A stretch of 64,000 nt of DNA from Aurantibacter_A sp039941195 (GCF_039941195.1 NZ_JBDVFA010000086.1:1-64000), one strand, 5' to 3'; positions 43,992-52,949 are shown, numbered from the stretch's first letter. Made by a program: numbers and translations. The notes: a model not told the origin generated them from the letters alone.

Positions 43992-45080
43992 TTAATGTTT
44001 ATAAAATGTTACGCTACCATAATCGCTACTAATAGAGATAGTGTTACCACTATTCGATTGACCATGATATCCTTTGTAATATTTTGATGTTGATTTCTCG
44101 TTGCTAATATTAATTTCAAGGCCGTCTTTACCATTGAACCCGCCATAATCTAGGTCTAATTCAAAGTCGAAATTGTAATCAGCATTATAACCCATTTTTA
44201 TACCTGTGTAGTCGCTTTCGACAATTAGATTTCCGGCGTCCGAGGCCATTTCTTCAATTCTAATTTGCCCATAATCAGCATTAATATCAACATTACCATG
44301 TATGGTACCTAGTCGCACATTAAAATAATCGCCATTCCCAGTAATATTGTTAGCTTTACTTACCTCCAATTTACCGTAATCACAATCATATTTAAGATCG
44401 TTCATCTCTTTAAATGTAGCGTTAGTATAGTCGGCGTCAAGTCGAATATCATTCGTTTTTTCTAGGGTAAATCCAGAATAATCGGCTTCTATTGAACCGC
44501 TATTCATGTATTCAATAGTGGAATTAGATGTATAATCGAAGTTTAATTCATTGTTTCTTCCTCGTAGTTCGCCAATTTCTAACCGGCCATAATCACAATT
44601 AATTTTAGCATGACCATCAATTCGATCTAAAATAATACTTCCATAATCATTATTGAGATGTACACTGTTTTTTACAGGAAGTTTAATGCTGTAGTTTACT
44701 TGCATGTTTACATTGTTATTACTCCAGTTCCATCCCCAGCTACTGCTTTTGCTTCCAAATATAGTGCGGGCAGAGACCATACTACTACTATTTTCAAAAT
44801 CAACATTAATCTCCTCTAATTTGCGTTGTACTTTATCTTCATTATTACCACTCGTTTTAATATGTACTTCAATGAGTACCCTGTTTTCATTCCAAGAAGT
44901 AATATTTAAATTGCCGTAGCTATTTTTAATTTTTAAAAGTGCGTCAGCATTCACATCAAATTCTTTTTTGATGGTTTTTTCTTTAGTGTACTTTCCTTTT
45001 AATTCACGTTCATGAGCGGAAAGCATCATGGGCATGGCAAAAATTAGTAGCGCAATATATTTATGTAAAACTATTTTCAT
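43992..45080 (-). CDS. DUF4097-like secreted repeat protein
   Basis: A 362-residue exported protein with a signal peptide (residues 1-22, cleavage near LSA-HE). From about residue 120 onward twelve DY motifs (DYGS, DYGR, DYTS, DYSG, DYTN, DYGK, DYFN, DYGQ, DYTG and others) occur, mostly every 17-21 residues, which suggests a stacked beta-solenoid with an Asp-Tyr ladder. It resembles the DUF4097 adhesin-like family. It lies between a putative anti-sigma gene and the head-GIN gene, all in one operon. The function is not known. Confidence 0.75.
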   Translation of the reverse strand: MKIVLHKYIALLIFAMPMMLSAHERELKGKYTKEKTIKKEFDVNADALLKIKNSYGNLNITSWNENRVLIEVHIKTSGNNEDKVQRKLEEINVDFENSSSMVSARTIFGSKSSSWGWNWSNNNVNMQVNYSIKLPVKNSVHLNNDYGSIILDRIDGHAKINCDYGRLEIGELRGRNNELNFDYTSNSTIEYMNSGSIEADYSGFTLEKTNDIRLDADYTNATFKEMNDLKYDCDYGKLEVSKANNITGNGDYFNVRLGTIHGNVDINADYGQIRIEEMASDAGNLIVESDYTGIKMGYNADYNFDFELDLDYGGFNGKDGLEINISNEKSTSKYYKGYHGQSNSGNTISISSDYGSVTFYKH

Positions 45081-45100
45081 TTGTATTGTAATTTATGTTT

Positions 45101-45667
45101 TTAGAGTATGGATGGACTCTTATTTTCTTTAAAATTGTTCAGGATTTTTATCGATTCTATTTGGTTCATAACTTCTTCCAATAAATCTATTCTAGTTTGA
45201 AAATTCGTAATCATAGCGCTTAAAATAAGTTTGCTATTTCCTCCCGCTAAAAGGTCATTTTCTAAATTTTTATAGTTTAATTCTAACTTATTTAGCTGTT
45301 CCATAGTATCTGAGATTATTTTCTGAGTCCCAGGTGTATTTAAACTTTCAAGCTCTTTTACTTGTTCCTCAATTAAATTGGCAAAGTAGAATTGCGTATT
45401 TGCAGCTTCTGGTGAAATTTCTGCAACTTTCTCTTCTATTGATGTTGTTGAATTTAAATATCCAAATCCAAGCGAGAATACTAAAACAATGGAGGCGGCA
45501 ATAGATAAAGGTTTCCACCAATTTACCTTACTTGTAGGGCTTTCTACCACTTTGGTGTCAACCTTAAGTTTTTCAAGAAACCTGAGCTCATGGCCAGTAG
45601 TCGGCTCTTCGGTATCGAAGTGGTCTTGTAATTCTTTGAAAATATTCTCTAATTTATTGTCTTGCAT
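45101..45667 (-). CDS. Putative anti-sigma membrane protein
   Basis: A 188-residue single-pass membrane protein. The N-terminal 60 residues are cytoplasmic and acidic (ENIFKELQDHFDTEEPTTGHE), one helix spans about residues 51-68 (PLSIAASIVLVFSLGFGYL), and the periplasmic part is a helical coil. It follows the sigma gene by two bases. The zinc anti-sigma motif HxxxCxxC is missing, so the anti-sigma role is inferred from topology and position only. Confidence 0.7.
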   Translation of the reverse strand: MQDNKLENIFKELQDHFDTEEPTTGHELRFLEKLKVDTKVVESPTSKVNWWKPLSIAASIVLVFSLGFGYLNSTTSIEEKVAEISPEAANTQFYFANLIEEQVKELESLNTPGTQKIISDTMEQLNKLELNYKNLENDLLAGGNSKLILSAMITNFQTRIDLLEEVMNQIESIKILNNFKENKSPSIL

Positions 45668-45669
45668 AA

Positions 45670-46221
45670 TTATGCGCTTAAAATTTTCTTTCTTAGACTT
45701 TCTTTGGCTCTAGATATTGTTGTTCTGCAATTAGCATAACTAATATTCATTATTTCACTAATCTCCTCATAATCATAACCTTCTATTAAATGTAAGGTCA
45801 AAGAAATTCTGTAATTGTCTTTTAATTGTTTCATGGTCTTCATCACTTTTTGAGCCTTTTGTTCAGAAAACACATGATCCGAAACTATCCCATCATTATC
45901 TTCAACCTTGTACATTACATTATCAAAAGATACTTCGTTCTTCTTCTGGTGTTTTCTATAGTGATAAATGCTATTATTTACTACAATGCGTTTCAACCAG
46001 GCACCAAATGCAACCTCACCTTTAAATGTGTGCAATTTGGTAAATGCACTCAAGAATGATTCTTGCATTATATCTTCAGCTTCAGCTGTGTCTTTTACGA
46101 TTCGCAATGCCGCATTATACATTGCTTTGTAATAGCGATTGTATATTTCTAACTGTGCGGATTGGTTACCTTTTAAACATAACTGTAACAGTTTGTCTGT
46201 ATGTTCAATACTTTGGCTCAA
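45670..46221 (-). CDS. ECF-type RNA polymerase sigma factor
   Basis: A 183-residue sigma-70 family protein. Region 2 (about residues 20-90) has YNRYYKAMYNAALRIVKDTAEAEDIMQESFLSAF and the core-binding helix; region 4 (about 125-180) has YDYEEISEIMNISYANCRTTISRAKESLRKK as the DNA-binding helix-turn-helix. It starts an operon with a single-pass membrane protein and two repeat proteins, so those are the likely regulon. It differs clearly from the sigma factor at 30550-31044. Confidence 0.92.
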   Translation of the reverse strand: MSQSIEHTDKLLQLCLKGNQSAQLEIYNRYYKAMYNAALRIVKDTAEAEDIMQESFLSAFTKLHTFKGEVAFGAWLKRIVVNNSIYHYRKHQKKNEVSFDNVMYKVEDNDGIVSDHVFSEQKAQKVMKTMKQLKDNYRISLTLHLIEGYDYEEISEIMNISYANCRTTISRAKESLRKKILSA

Positions 46222-46518
46222 AAAGGTTGTTATTTACTATAAAGATTATCGAATTTAATGATTGTTACACTTATCTAATTATTTTTTGGGAGGATGCCGA
46301 AATAAGGGACACATTTGTCGATTTTGGCTCTTTTAATTACCAAATATGGCATTTTTTCACTTCCTTGGCTTATGGCACAACAATTGTCTTTATTTATAAA
46401 GATTCAAGTTTCATAATCCGGTATTCTATAGCCGCATTGAAGTTTGGTCTATTTTACGAGAAAAGAACATATAATAACACCGTTGATCAAAATGACAGAT
46501 TGACGCACTATATTGATT

Positions 46519-48969
46519 ATGGCAAGAACAAAATTCATAAATATTGACAATGTGTCGTTACAGCATATTGAAAGCGAAGCAGAATTAATTCCATTATTGA
46601 CGCCTGAAGATGAAGAGGAGATGAATAATGAATCATTGCCTGAAACCTTACCTATATTACCACTACGTAATACAGTACTGTTTCCAGGAGTGGTTATTCC
46701 AATAACTGCTGGTAGAGATAAATCTATTAACTTAATTAAAGACGCCAATAGTGGTTCTAAGGTTATCGGTGTGGTTTCTCAAAAGGATGAAGAGACCGAA
46801 AACCCAAAAATTAAGGATATCAATACCTTAGGAACAGTTGCTCAAATTCTTAGAGTGTTAAAAATGCCTGATGGTAATACTACTGTAATCATACAGGGTA
46901 AAAAGCGTTTTGAAGTCGCTGAGGTACTTACGGAAAACCCATATATAACTGCAACTATACGCGAAACTGCCGAAGAAAGAGAAGGACAGGATTCTCAAGA
47001 ATTTTTGGCAATAATAGACTCTATAAAAGAATTAGCGTTGCGCATTATTAAAGATAATCCGAATATACCAAGCGAGGCTTCTTTTGCAATCAAGAACATT
47101 CAGAGTAATTCATTTTTAATAAACTTTGTTTCATCTAATCTAAATTTAGCGGTTAAAGAAAAACAAGAGTTATTAGAAATTGGTAACCTTAAAGACCGTG
47201 CATTAGCTACCTTAAAATATATGAATGTAGAAATGCAACGCTTGGAATTACGCAATGATATTCAATTAAAGGTGCGTAATGATCTGGATCAACAACAACG
47301 CGAGTATTTTTTACATCAACAAATGAAAACTATTCAAGAAGAATTAGGTGGTGTATCAAATGATGAAGAGATTGATGAGATGCGGGAAAAAGCTAAGTCT
47401 AAAAAATGGACTAAAGCTGTTGGTGAACATTTTAATAAAGAGCTAGCTAAAATGCAACGTATGAATCCGCAAGTTGCAGAATACTCTATTCAAAGAAATT
47501 ATCTCGATTTATTTATAGGTTTACCTTGGAATGAATTTTCTAAAGATAAGTTTGATTTAAAGAGAGCTCAGAAAATATTAGATCGAGATCATTATGGTTT
47601 AGAGGATGTAAAACGAAGAATTATTGAATACTTAGCTGTTTTAAAGCTTCGAAATGATATGAAATCTCCTATTTTATGTCTATACGGCCCTCCAGGTGTT
47701 GGTAAAACATCGCTTGGTAAATCGGTTGCGGAGGCATTAGGAAGAGAATATGTACGTATGTCTTTGGGTGGTTTACGTGACGAAGCAGAAATTCGAGGTC
47801 ATCGTAAGACCTATATCGGAGCTATGCCTGGTCGTATTATTCAGAGCTTGAAAAAGGCCGGAACGTCGAACCCAGTGTTTATTTTAGATGAAATTGACAA
47901 ACTTTCAAATAGTCATCAAGGGGATCCTTCATCAGCAATGTTAGAGGTTTTGGATCCTGAGCAAAATAGCGAGTTTTATGACAATTTCTTGGAAATGGGA
48001 TATGACCTCTCTAAGATAATGTTCATAGCCACTGCAAATAATTTGGCATCTATACAGCCTGCTTTACGCGACCGTATGGAAATAATTAATGTTTCGGGGT
48101 ATACAATAGAAGAAAAAGTAGAAATCGCAAAACGTCATTTGTTGCCTAAGCAATTAACTGAGCATGGTATGACGGCTAAAGATTTAAAAATCGGCAAACC
48201 CCAATTAGAGAAAATAGTTGAGGGGTATACTCGAGAATCTGGTGTTCGTAATTTGGAAAAGCAGATTGCTAAAACAGTACGTTATGCAGCTAAGTCTATA
48301 GCTACAGATGAAAAGTACGATGTTAAAGTTTCAAGTGCTGATGTCGAAAAAATATTAGGTCCAGCTAGACTTGAACGAGATAAGTATGAAAATAACGATG
48401 TTGCGGGGGTTGTAACTGGTTTAGCTTGGACGAGTGTTGGTGGAGATATTCTATTTATAGAATCTATTTTATCCAAAGGAAAAGGTACGCTGAATATTAC
48501 CGGTAACCTTGGTAAGGTAATGAAAGAATCTGCCACTATTGCTATGGAATATATTAAGTCTAATTGCGATAGATTTGGAATAAATTCGGAAGTTTTTGAT
48601 AAATACAACGTGCATATTCATGTGCCGGAAGGTGCTACTCCTAAAGACGGCCCGAGTGCAGGAATTACAATGTTGACTTCTTTAGTTTCGCTTTTTACCC
48701 AAAAAAGAATAAAGAGTAGTTTAGCTATGACTGGTGAAATTACTTTGCGCGGTAAAGTATTACCAGTTGGGGGAATCAAAGAAAAAATTCTTGCGGCGAA
48801 AAGGGCAAAAATTAAAGAAATAATCCTGTGCAAGGATAATGAGAAGGACATTTTGGAAATTAAAAAAGATTATTTAAAAGGTTTGAAATTTCATTATGTT
48901 ACCAATATGCATGAAGTAATTGATATTGCTATTACAGATAAGAAGGTGAAAAATCCAAAGAGTTTATAA
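46519..48969 (+). CDS. lon: Lon protease (endopeptidase La)
   Basis: An 816-residue ATP-dependent serine protease from the ATG at 46519 (MARTKFINID); an ATG six bases earlier is possible. The N-terminal LON substrate domain covers about residues 45-240, the AAA+ module contains GPPGVGKTSLGKS (Walker A) and FILDEIDK (Walker B), and the proteolytic domain holds the Ser713/Lys756 dyad in DGPSAG and GGIKEK. It degrades damaged and regulatory proteins. It is divergent from the second ECF sigma operon across a 290-base gap. Confidence 0.96.
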   Translation: MARTKFINIDNVSLQHIESEAELIPLLTPEDEEEMNNESLPETLPILPLRNTVLFPGVVIPITAGRDKSINLIKDANSGSKVIGVVSQKDEETENPKIKDINTLGTVAQILRVLKMPDGNTTVIIQGKKRFEVAEVLTENPYITATIRETAEEREGQDSQEFLAIIDSIKELALRIIKDNPNIPSEASFAIKNIQSNSFLINFVSSNLNLAVKEKQELLEIGNLKDRALATLKYMNVEMQRLELRNDIQLKVRNDLDQQQREYFLHQQMKTIQEELGGVSNDEEIDEMREKAKSKKWTKAVGEHFNKELAKMQRMNPQVAEYSIQRNYLDLFIGLPWNEFSKDKFDLKRAQKILDRDHYGLEDVKRRIIEYLAVLKLRNDMKSPILCLYGPPGVGKTSLGKSVAEALGREYVRMSLGGLRDEAEIRGHRKTYIGAMPGRIIQSLKKAGTSNPVFILDEIDKLSNSHQGDPSSAMLEVLDPEQNSEFYDNFLEMGYDLSKIMFIATANNLASIQPALRDRMEIINVSGYTIEEKVEIAKRHLLPKQLTEHGMTAKDLKIGKPQLEKIVEGYTRESGVRNLEKQIAKTVRYAAKSIATDEKYDVKVSSADVEKILGPARLERDKYENNDVAGVVTGLAWTSVGGDILFIESILSKGKGTLNITGNLGKVMKESATIAMEYIKSNCDRFGINSEVFDKYNVHIHVPEGATPKDGPSAGITMLTSLVSLFTQKRIKSSLAMTGEITLRGKVLPVGGIKEKILAAKRAKIKEIILCKDNEKDILEIKKDYLKGLKFHYVTNMHEVIDIAITDKKVKNPKSL

Positions 48970-49020
48970 TTATTTCATCTTCGGTAAGGATATTAAGACT
49001 TTAGTCTAACCAATTCTGAC

Positions 49021-49028
49021 TATTTTTG
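49021..49028 (+). promoter_or_regulatory. -7 box of cmk, leaderless spacing
   Basis: TATTTTTG fits TAnnTTTG and ends exactly five bases before the A of the cmk ATG at 49033. At the -33 distance only a TTTAG is seen instead of TTG, so the box is moderate. Confidence 0.45.
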
Positions 49029-49032
49029 TAAT

Positions 49033-49728
49033 ATGTGTAAAATTACTATAGCAATCGACGGTTATTCGTCTACTGGTAAAAGTACTGTGGCAAAGCATTT
49101 AGCTAAAGATTTAGGTTATGTTTATGTAGATACAGGAGCCATGTATAGGGCTGTAACTTTGTATGCCCTTCGAAAAGGCTATTTTGGAGAAACAGAGAAG
49201 AATGTTGATGCTTTAGTAAACGACCTACCCAAAATAACTCTGAAATTCGTTTTCAATGAGAGTTTAGGTTATTCAGAAATTTATTTGAATGATGAGAATG
49301 TTGAAAAGGAAATTCGAACATTACAAGTTTCCGCTTTCGTAAGCCCTGTGGCAGAGGTACAAGCTGTACGGGTTAAACTCGTTGAAATGCAGCAACAAAT
49401 GGGGAAAGAAAAAGGAATTGTAATGGATGGTCGCGACATTGGCACTGTTGTTTTTCCGGATGCAGAAATGAAGGTTTTTATGACAGCATCAATCCAAGCG
49501 AGAGCAACCAGACGTTATAAAGAGCTCTTAGATAGGGGAGAGCAGGTAACGTATCAGGAAGTTTTGGAAAACGTAGAATCGAGAGATTATATTGATTCTA
49601 ATAGAGAGTTTTCACCGCTACGAAAAGCTGACGATGCTATTGAGTTTGATAATAGTGATATTGGACTTCAAGATCAATTTGAACGGTTGCATGGTTATGC
49701 CTTACGATTAATCGAAAAACTTAATTAG
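49033..49728 (+). CDS. cmk: Cytidylate kinase
   Basis: A 231-residue CMP/dCMP kinase. The P-loop is IAIDGYSSTGKST (residues 5-17), the YVDTGAMYRAVTLYA segment follows, and the later VMDGRDIGTVVFPDAE and the lid-like RATRRYKELL region complete the signature. It feeds nucleotide pools together with pyrG and pyrB in this window. Its promoter box ends five bases before the ATG. A bidirectional terminator follows. Confidence 0.95.
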   Translation: MCKITIAIDGYSSTGKSTVAKHLAKDLGYVYVDTGAMYRAVTLYALRKGYFGETEKNVDALVNDLPKITLKFVFNESLGYSEIYLNDENVEKEIRTLQVSAFVSPVAEVQAVRVKLVEMQQQMGKEKGIVMDGRDIGTVVFPDAEMKVFMTASIQARATRRYKELLDRGEQVTYQEVLENVESRDYIDSNREFSPLRKADDAIEFDNSDIGLQDQFERLHGYALRLIEKLN

Positions 49729-49756
49729 GAGTATTATTAATTATTAAGAATAAAAA

Positions 49757-49782
49757 AAAGGGATGCATTTGCATCCCTTTTT
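49757..49782 (+). terminator. Bidirectional terminator between cmk and the LysM gene
   Basis: AAAGGGATGC and GCATCCCTTT pair around ATTT, flanked by an A run and a T run, so it can stop both convergent genes. Confidence 0.88.
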
Positions 49783-49800
49783 AATTTGATATTGTATTGC

Positions 49801-50181
49801 TTATAGATTTGGAATAACCAAAACTTGATCCGGATGAATTACATCTGGGTTTTTCAAAATACCTGTGTTAGCAGCAAAAATTTCTTTGTATTTCATAGCA
49901 TCGCCGTAGTAATGCTTAGCAATTTTACTTAAAGATTCTCCACCTTTTACTGTATGTCTTGCATAAACTGAAGTATCTTCTACTGTTATGTTTGCCTTAA
50001 TGTCTGAGGGACTATCTCCACCAAGTTCTTTGATTTTGTCCCACATTAGGTTTTTCTCATACTGAGTGTTTGCCACACCCTTTATTTTAAGAACACCACC
50101 TTCTTCAGTAACAGCACCATCTTTTACTCCTAGTTGCTCTCCAAGGGTTAATACTCCCTGATATTTTGCTTTTACGCTCAT
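49801..50181 (-). CDS. BON/LysM domain protein, Kbp-like
   Basis: A 126-residue protein without a signal peptide. Residues 1-70 carry a BON-like fold (GGVLKIKGVANTQYEKNLMWDKIKEL), and residues 75-126 a LysM domain (HTVKGGESLSKIAKHYYGDAMKYKEIFAANTG). This is the arrangement of E. coli Kbp/YgaU, a cytoplasmic K+-binding protein. Length fits (about 150 in E. coli). The role in K+ sensing is inferred from this homology. The space between it and rpsA is the divergent promoter region. Confidence 0.85.
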   Translation of the reverse strand: MSVKAKYQGVLTLGEQLGVKDGAVTEEGGVLKIKGVANTQYEKNLMWDKIKELGGDSPSDIKANITVEDTSVYARHTVKGGESLSKIAKHYYGDAMKYKEIFAANTGILKNPDVIHPDQVLVIPNL

Positions 50182-50291
50182 TTTTCTATTTTAATGGTTA
50201 ATAATATACCTGTAAAAATAGTAATTATAATAATAAAAACGGGGTGTTTGGTTAAAATACACCTCAAATATTGCTACTAATAGGTCTAATG

Positions 50292-50323
50292 TTGGTTATA
50301 ATAATAAATTAATTGTATTTTTG
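50292..50323 (+). promoter_or_regulatory. rpsA promoter
   Basis: TTG at 50292-50294 and TATTTTTG at 50316-50323, with a 21-base spacer, match the Bacteroidota consensus. Transcription from about 50328 gives rpsA a leader of about 118 bases. Confidence 0.6.
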
Positions 50324-50327
50324 CACT

Positions 50328-50445
50328 CCTTTTTTGACGACAGTATAAAGAGTGAAAAAGGAATATTCTAAAAATAATCGTATAACAACTTCTGTGATAG
50401 TCGTTTAGCTCTTTAAAAAGCACAGAATACAAATTTAATCTTCAA
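50328..50445 (+). promoter_or_regulatory. Structured rpsA leader
   Basis: TTCTGTG (50390-50396) pairs with CACAGAA (50421-50427) around a 24-base loop, and ACGAC at 50337-50341 can pair with GTCGT at 50400-50404. The leader is long for this genome, where many leaders are under 30 bases. S1 autoregulates its own mRNA in E. coli, so a similar role is possible here. Confidence 0.4.
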
Positions 50446-52278
50446 ATGGCTGAAGAAAATGCAACTACTCCGGTAGAAGAAACCGAAGTGGTAAAACAAG
50501 AAGAAAAAGTGGCAGCTCCTGTCCAAGATCCAAAAGAATTTTTAGAAAATTTTGACTGGGAAAAATACGAACAAGGAATTGAACGTGTTGAAGACTCAAA
50601 ATTACAAGAATTTGAAAAGCTAGTAGCAGAGAATTTTGTTGATACTGCAGATGAAGAAGTAGTTACTGGTAAAGTAGTTTATTTAACTGAACGTGAAGCT
50701 ATTATTGATATTAACGCCAAATCTGAAGGTGTAATTTCATTAAACGAATTTCGTTACAATCCAGATTTAAAGGTTGGTGACAAAGTTGAAGTACTTATTG
50801 ATATTCGTGAAGATAAGAGTGGACAATTAGTATTATCACACAGAAAAGCACGTACCATCATGGCATGGGATCGTGTAAATAAAGCACATGACAACGAAGA
50901 AATTGTTAGTGGTTTTGTAAAATGTCGTACTAAAGGTGGTATGATTGTCGATGTATTCGGAATTGAAGCATTCTTGCCAGGTTCTCAAATCGATGTTAAG
51001 CCTATACGTGATTACGATCAGTATGTTGGTAAGAATATGGAATTCAAAGTGGTTAAAATTAATCATGAATTCAAAAATGTTGTTGTTTCGCATAAAGCAC
51101 TTATTGAGGCTGATATCGAAGAACAGAAGAAAGAAATCATTAGCCAGTTAGAGAAAGGACAGGTATTAGAAGGTGTTGTTAAAAACATTACTTCGTACGG
51201 TGTGTTTATTGATCTTGGTGGTGTTGATGGTTTAGTTCACATTACTGACCTTTCTTGGTCTAGAATTAACCACCCGAATGAGGTTGTTGAGCTTGATCAG
51301 AAATTAAACGTTGTAATTTTAGATTTTGATGAAAACAAATCTAGAATTCAATTAGGTATGAAGCAATTAGAGAAGCATCCTTGGGAAGCTTTATCTGACG
51401 AGATTAAAATCGGTGATAAAGTTAAAGGTAAGGTTGTTGTTATTGCTGATTACGGTGCTTTCATCGAAGTTGTAGAAGGTGTTGAAGGTCTAATTCACGT
51501 TTCTGAAATGTCATGGTCTACACATTTACGATCTGCTCAAGATTTCGTAAAAGTAGGTGATGAGGTTGAAGCTGTTGTGTTAACATTAGATAGAGAAGAT
51601 CGTAAAATGTCTCTTGGTATCAAGCAATTGACTCCAGACCCATGGACAGATATTACTTCTAAATACCCAGTTGGCTCACGTCATAAAGGTATTGTAAGAA
51701 ACTTTACTAATTTCGGCGTTTTCGTTGAAATGGAAGAAGGAATTGACGGACTTATTTATATCTCTGATCTATCTTGGACTAAGAAAATTAAGCATCCATC
51801 AGAATTTGTAAACGTAGGTGATACTATTGATATTGAGGTGTTAGAATTAGATGTTGAAGGGCGTAAGTTAAGCTTAGGTCACAAACAAACTACTGAGAAC
51901 CCTTGGGATAAATATGAATCTGAATTTGCATTAGGAACTGTACATAAAGCAACAATAGGTGATATTGTTGATAAAGGTGCTACCATTGAATTTAATGAAG
52001 ATATAACTGCTTTTGTACCACAACGCCATTTAGAGAAAGAAGATGGTAAAAAACTAGGTAAAGGTGAAGAGGCTGAATTTAAAATCATTGAGTTCAACAA
52101 AGATTTCAAGAGAGTTGTTGCAAGTCATACCGCAATCTTTAAAGAAGAAGAAGTGCGTAATGTAAAAGCAGCGCAGAAAAGAGCTAGTAAAGCAGCTGAT
52201 GAAGCTAAACCTACATTAGGTGATGCTAATGATGCCTTGCAAGCGTTGAAAGATAAAATGGAAGCAAACGATAAATAA
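50446..52278 (+). CDS. rpsA: 30S ribosomal protein S1
   Basis: A 610-residue protein with six S1 RNA-binding (OB-fold) domains at about residues 65-130, 148-215, 233-303, 320-388, 405-475 and 492-560. The third to fifth have the clear pattern YGVFIDLGG-DGLVHITDLSW. The acidic N-terminal extension (about 40 residues, rich in E and T) is typical of Bacteroidota S1. S1 binds mRNA leaders for translation start, which matters here because Shine-Dalgarno sequences are nearly absent. A terminator follows. Confidence 0.96.
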   Translation: MAEENATTPVEETEVVKQEEKVAAPVQDPKEFLENFDWEKYEQGIERVEDSKLQEFEKLVAENFVDTADEEVVTGKVVYLTEREAIIDINAKSEGVISLNEFRYNPDLKVGDKVEVLIDIREDKSGQLVLSHRKARTIMAWDRVNKAHDNEEIVSGFVKCRTKGGMIVDVFGIEAFLPGSQIDVKPIRDYDQYVGKNMEFKVVKINHEFKNVVVSHKALIEADIEEQKKEIISQLEKGQVLEGVVKNITSYGVFIDLGGVDGLVHITDLSWSRINHPNEVVELDQKLNVVILDFDENKSRIQLGMKQLEKHPWEALSDEIKIGDKVKGKVVVIADYGAFIEVVEGVEGLIHVSEMSWSTHLRSAQDFVKVGDEVEAVVLTLDREDRKMSLGIKQLTPDPWTDITSKYPVGSRHKGIVRNFTNFGVFVEMEEGIDGLIYISDLSWTKKIKHPSEFVNVGDTIDIEVLELDVEGRKLSLGHKQTTENPWDKYESEFALGTVHKATIGDIVDKGATIEFNEDITAFVPQRHLEKEDGKKLGKGEEAEFKIIEFNKDFKRVVASHTAIFKEEEVRNVKAAQKRASKAADEAKPTLGDANDALQALKDKMEANDK

Positions 52279-52301
52279 TTTGTTTACTCTATTTTATAGA
52301 G

Positions 52302-52333
52302 AAGCCCTGATAGAAATATCAGGGCTTTTTTTT
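52302..52333 (+). terminator. Rho-independent terminator after rpsA
   Basis: AAGCCCTGATA and TATCAGGGCTT pair perfectly around GAAA and are followed by eight T. The stem is nearly the same as that after yidC. Confidence 0.93.
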
Positions 52334-52370
52334 GTTTCAAATTCTCAAAGGCTTTTCAATCTTAATTTCA

Positions 52371-52378
52371 TATTTTTG
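52371..52378 (+). promoter_or_regulatory. -7 box of the pyrR operon
   Basis: TATTTTTG fits TAnnTTTG; the predicted start is about 25 bases before pyrR. No PyrR-type attenuator is seen in the short leader. A -33 TTG is not found. Confidence 0.35.
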
Positions 52379-52407
52379 TTGAGCTTAAAGCATCGGCCAA
52401 TAAAGAT

Positions 52408-52947
52408 ATGAGTCAAAAAGTACTGCTCTCTTCTAAAGAAATTCAAATCATACTTCACCGTTTGGCCTGTCAATTGCTTGAAAATCATTTGGATTTTAGT
52501 GATACAGTTTTAATTGGATTGCAACCAAGAGGTATTTTCTTGGCAGAGCGATTAACGAAATTGCTCAAAGAAGAGTATAAAGTAAAGCATATTGATTTAG
52601 GTTCACTAGATATTACATTTTATCGCGATGATTTTAGACGGGGTGAAAAGCCTTTAGAAGCTAATAAAACGAATATCAATTTTTTAGTAGAAGATAAAAA
52701 AGTAGTTCTAATTGATGATGTATTATATACGGGACGAAGCATTAGAGCAGCGTTAACCGCAATACAATCTTTTGGAAGGCCTGCCGAAATAGAATTATTG
52801 GCGTTAATTGATAGACGATTTAGCAGACATCTGCCAATTCAGCCCAATTATAGAGGTAGACAGGTTGATGCTATAAATAACGAGAAAGTAAAAGTTCTCT
52901 GGGAAGAAAACGATGGTAAAGACATCATTTATTTGATAAATAAATAA
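52408..52947 (+). CDS. pyrR: PyrR-type phosphoribosyltransferase
   Basis: A 179-residue protein of the PRTase type I fold, close to PyrR bifunctional regulator/uracil phosphoribosyltransferase. The PRPP-binding motif is VVLIDDVLYTGRSIRAAL (about residues 96-113). RGIFLAERL is the second family segment. It is two bases upstream of pyrB, so co-translated, which supports a role in pyrimidine control. The leader shows no classical binding site, so RNA attenuation cannot be claimed here. Confidence 0.92.
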   Translation: MSQKVLLSSKEIQIILHRLACQLLENHLDFSDTVLIGLQPRGIFLAERLTKLLKEEYKVKHIDLGSLDITFYRDDFRRGEKPLEANKTNINFLVEDKKVVLIDDVLYTGRSIRAALTAIQSFGRPAEIELLALIDRRFSRHLPIQPNYRGRQVDAINNEKVKVLWEENDGKDIIYLINK

Positions 52948-52949
52948 GA

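Noticed and set aside
46044..46547. Open frame of 167 codons on the plus strand before lon
   Set aside because: It begins antisense to the sigma gene, crosses the intergenic gap and overlaps the lon start. Composition is unlike a protein of this genome and no motif is seen.
52379..52407. PyrR-binding attenuator before pyrR
   Set aside because: The leader is only about 25 bases and shows no competing hairpins or terminator.
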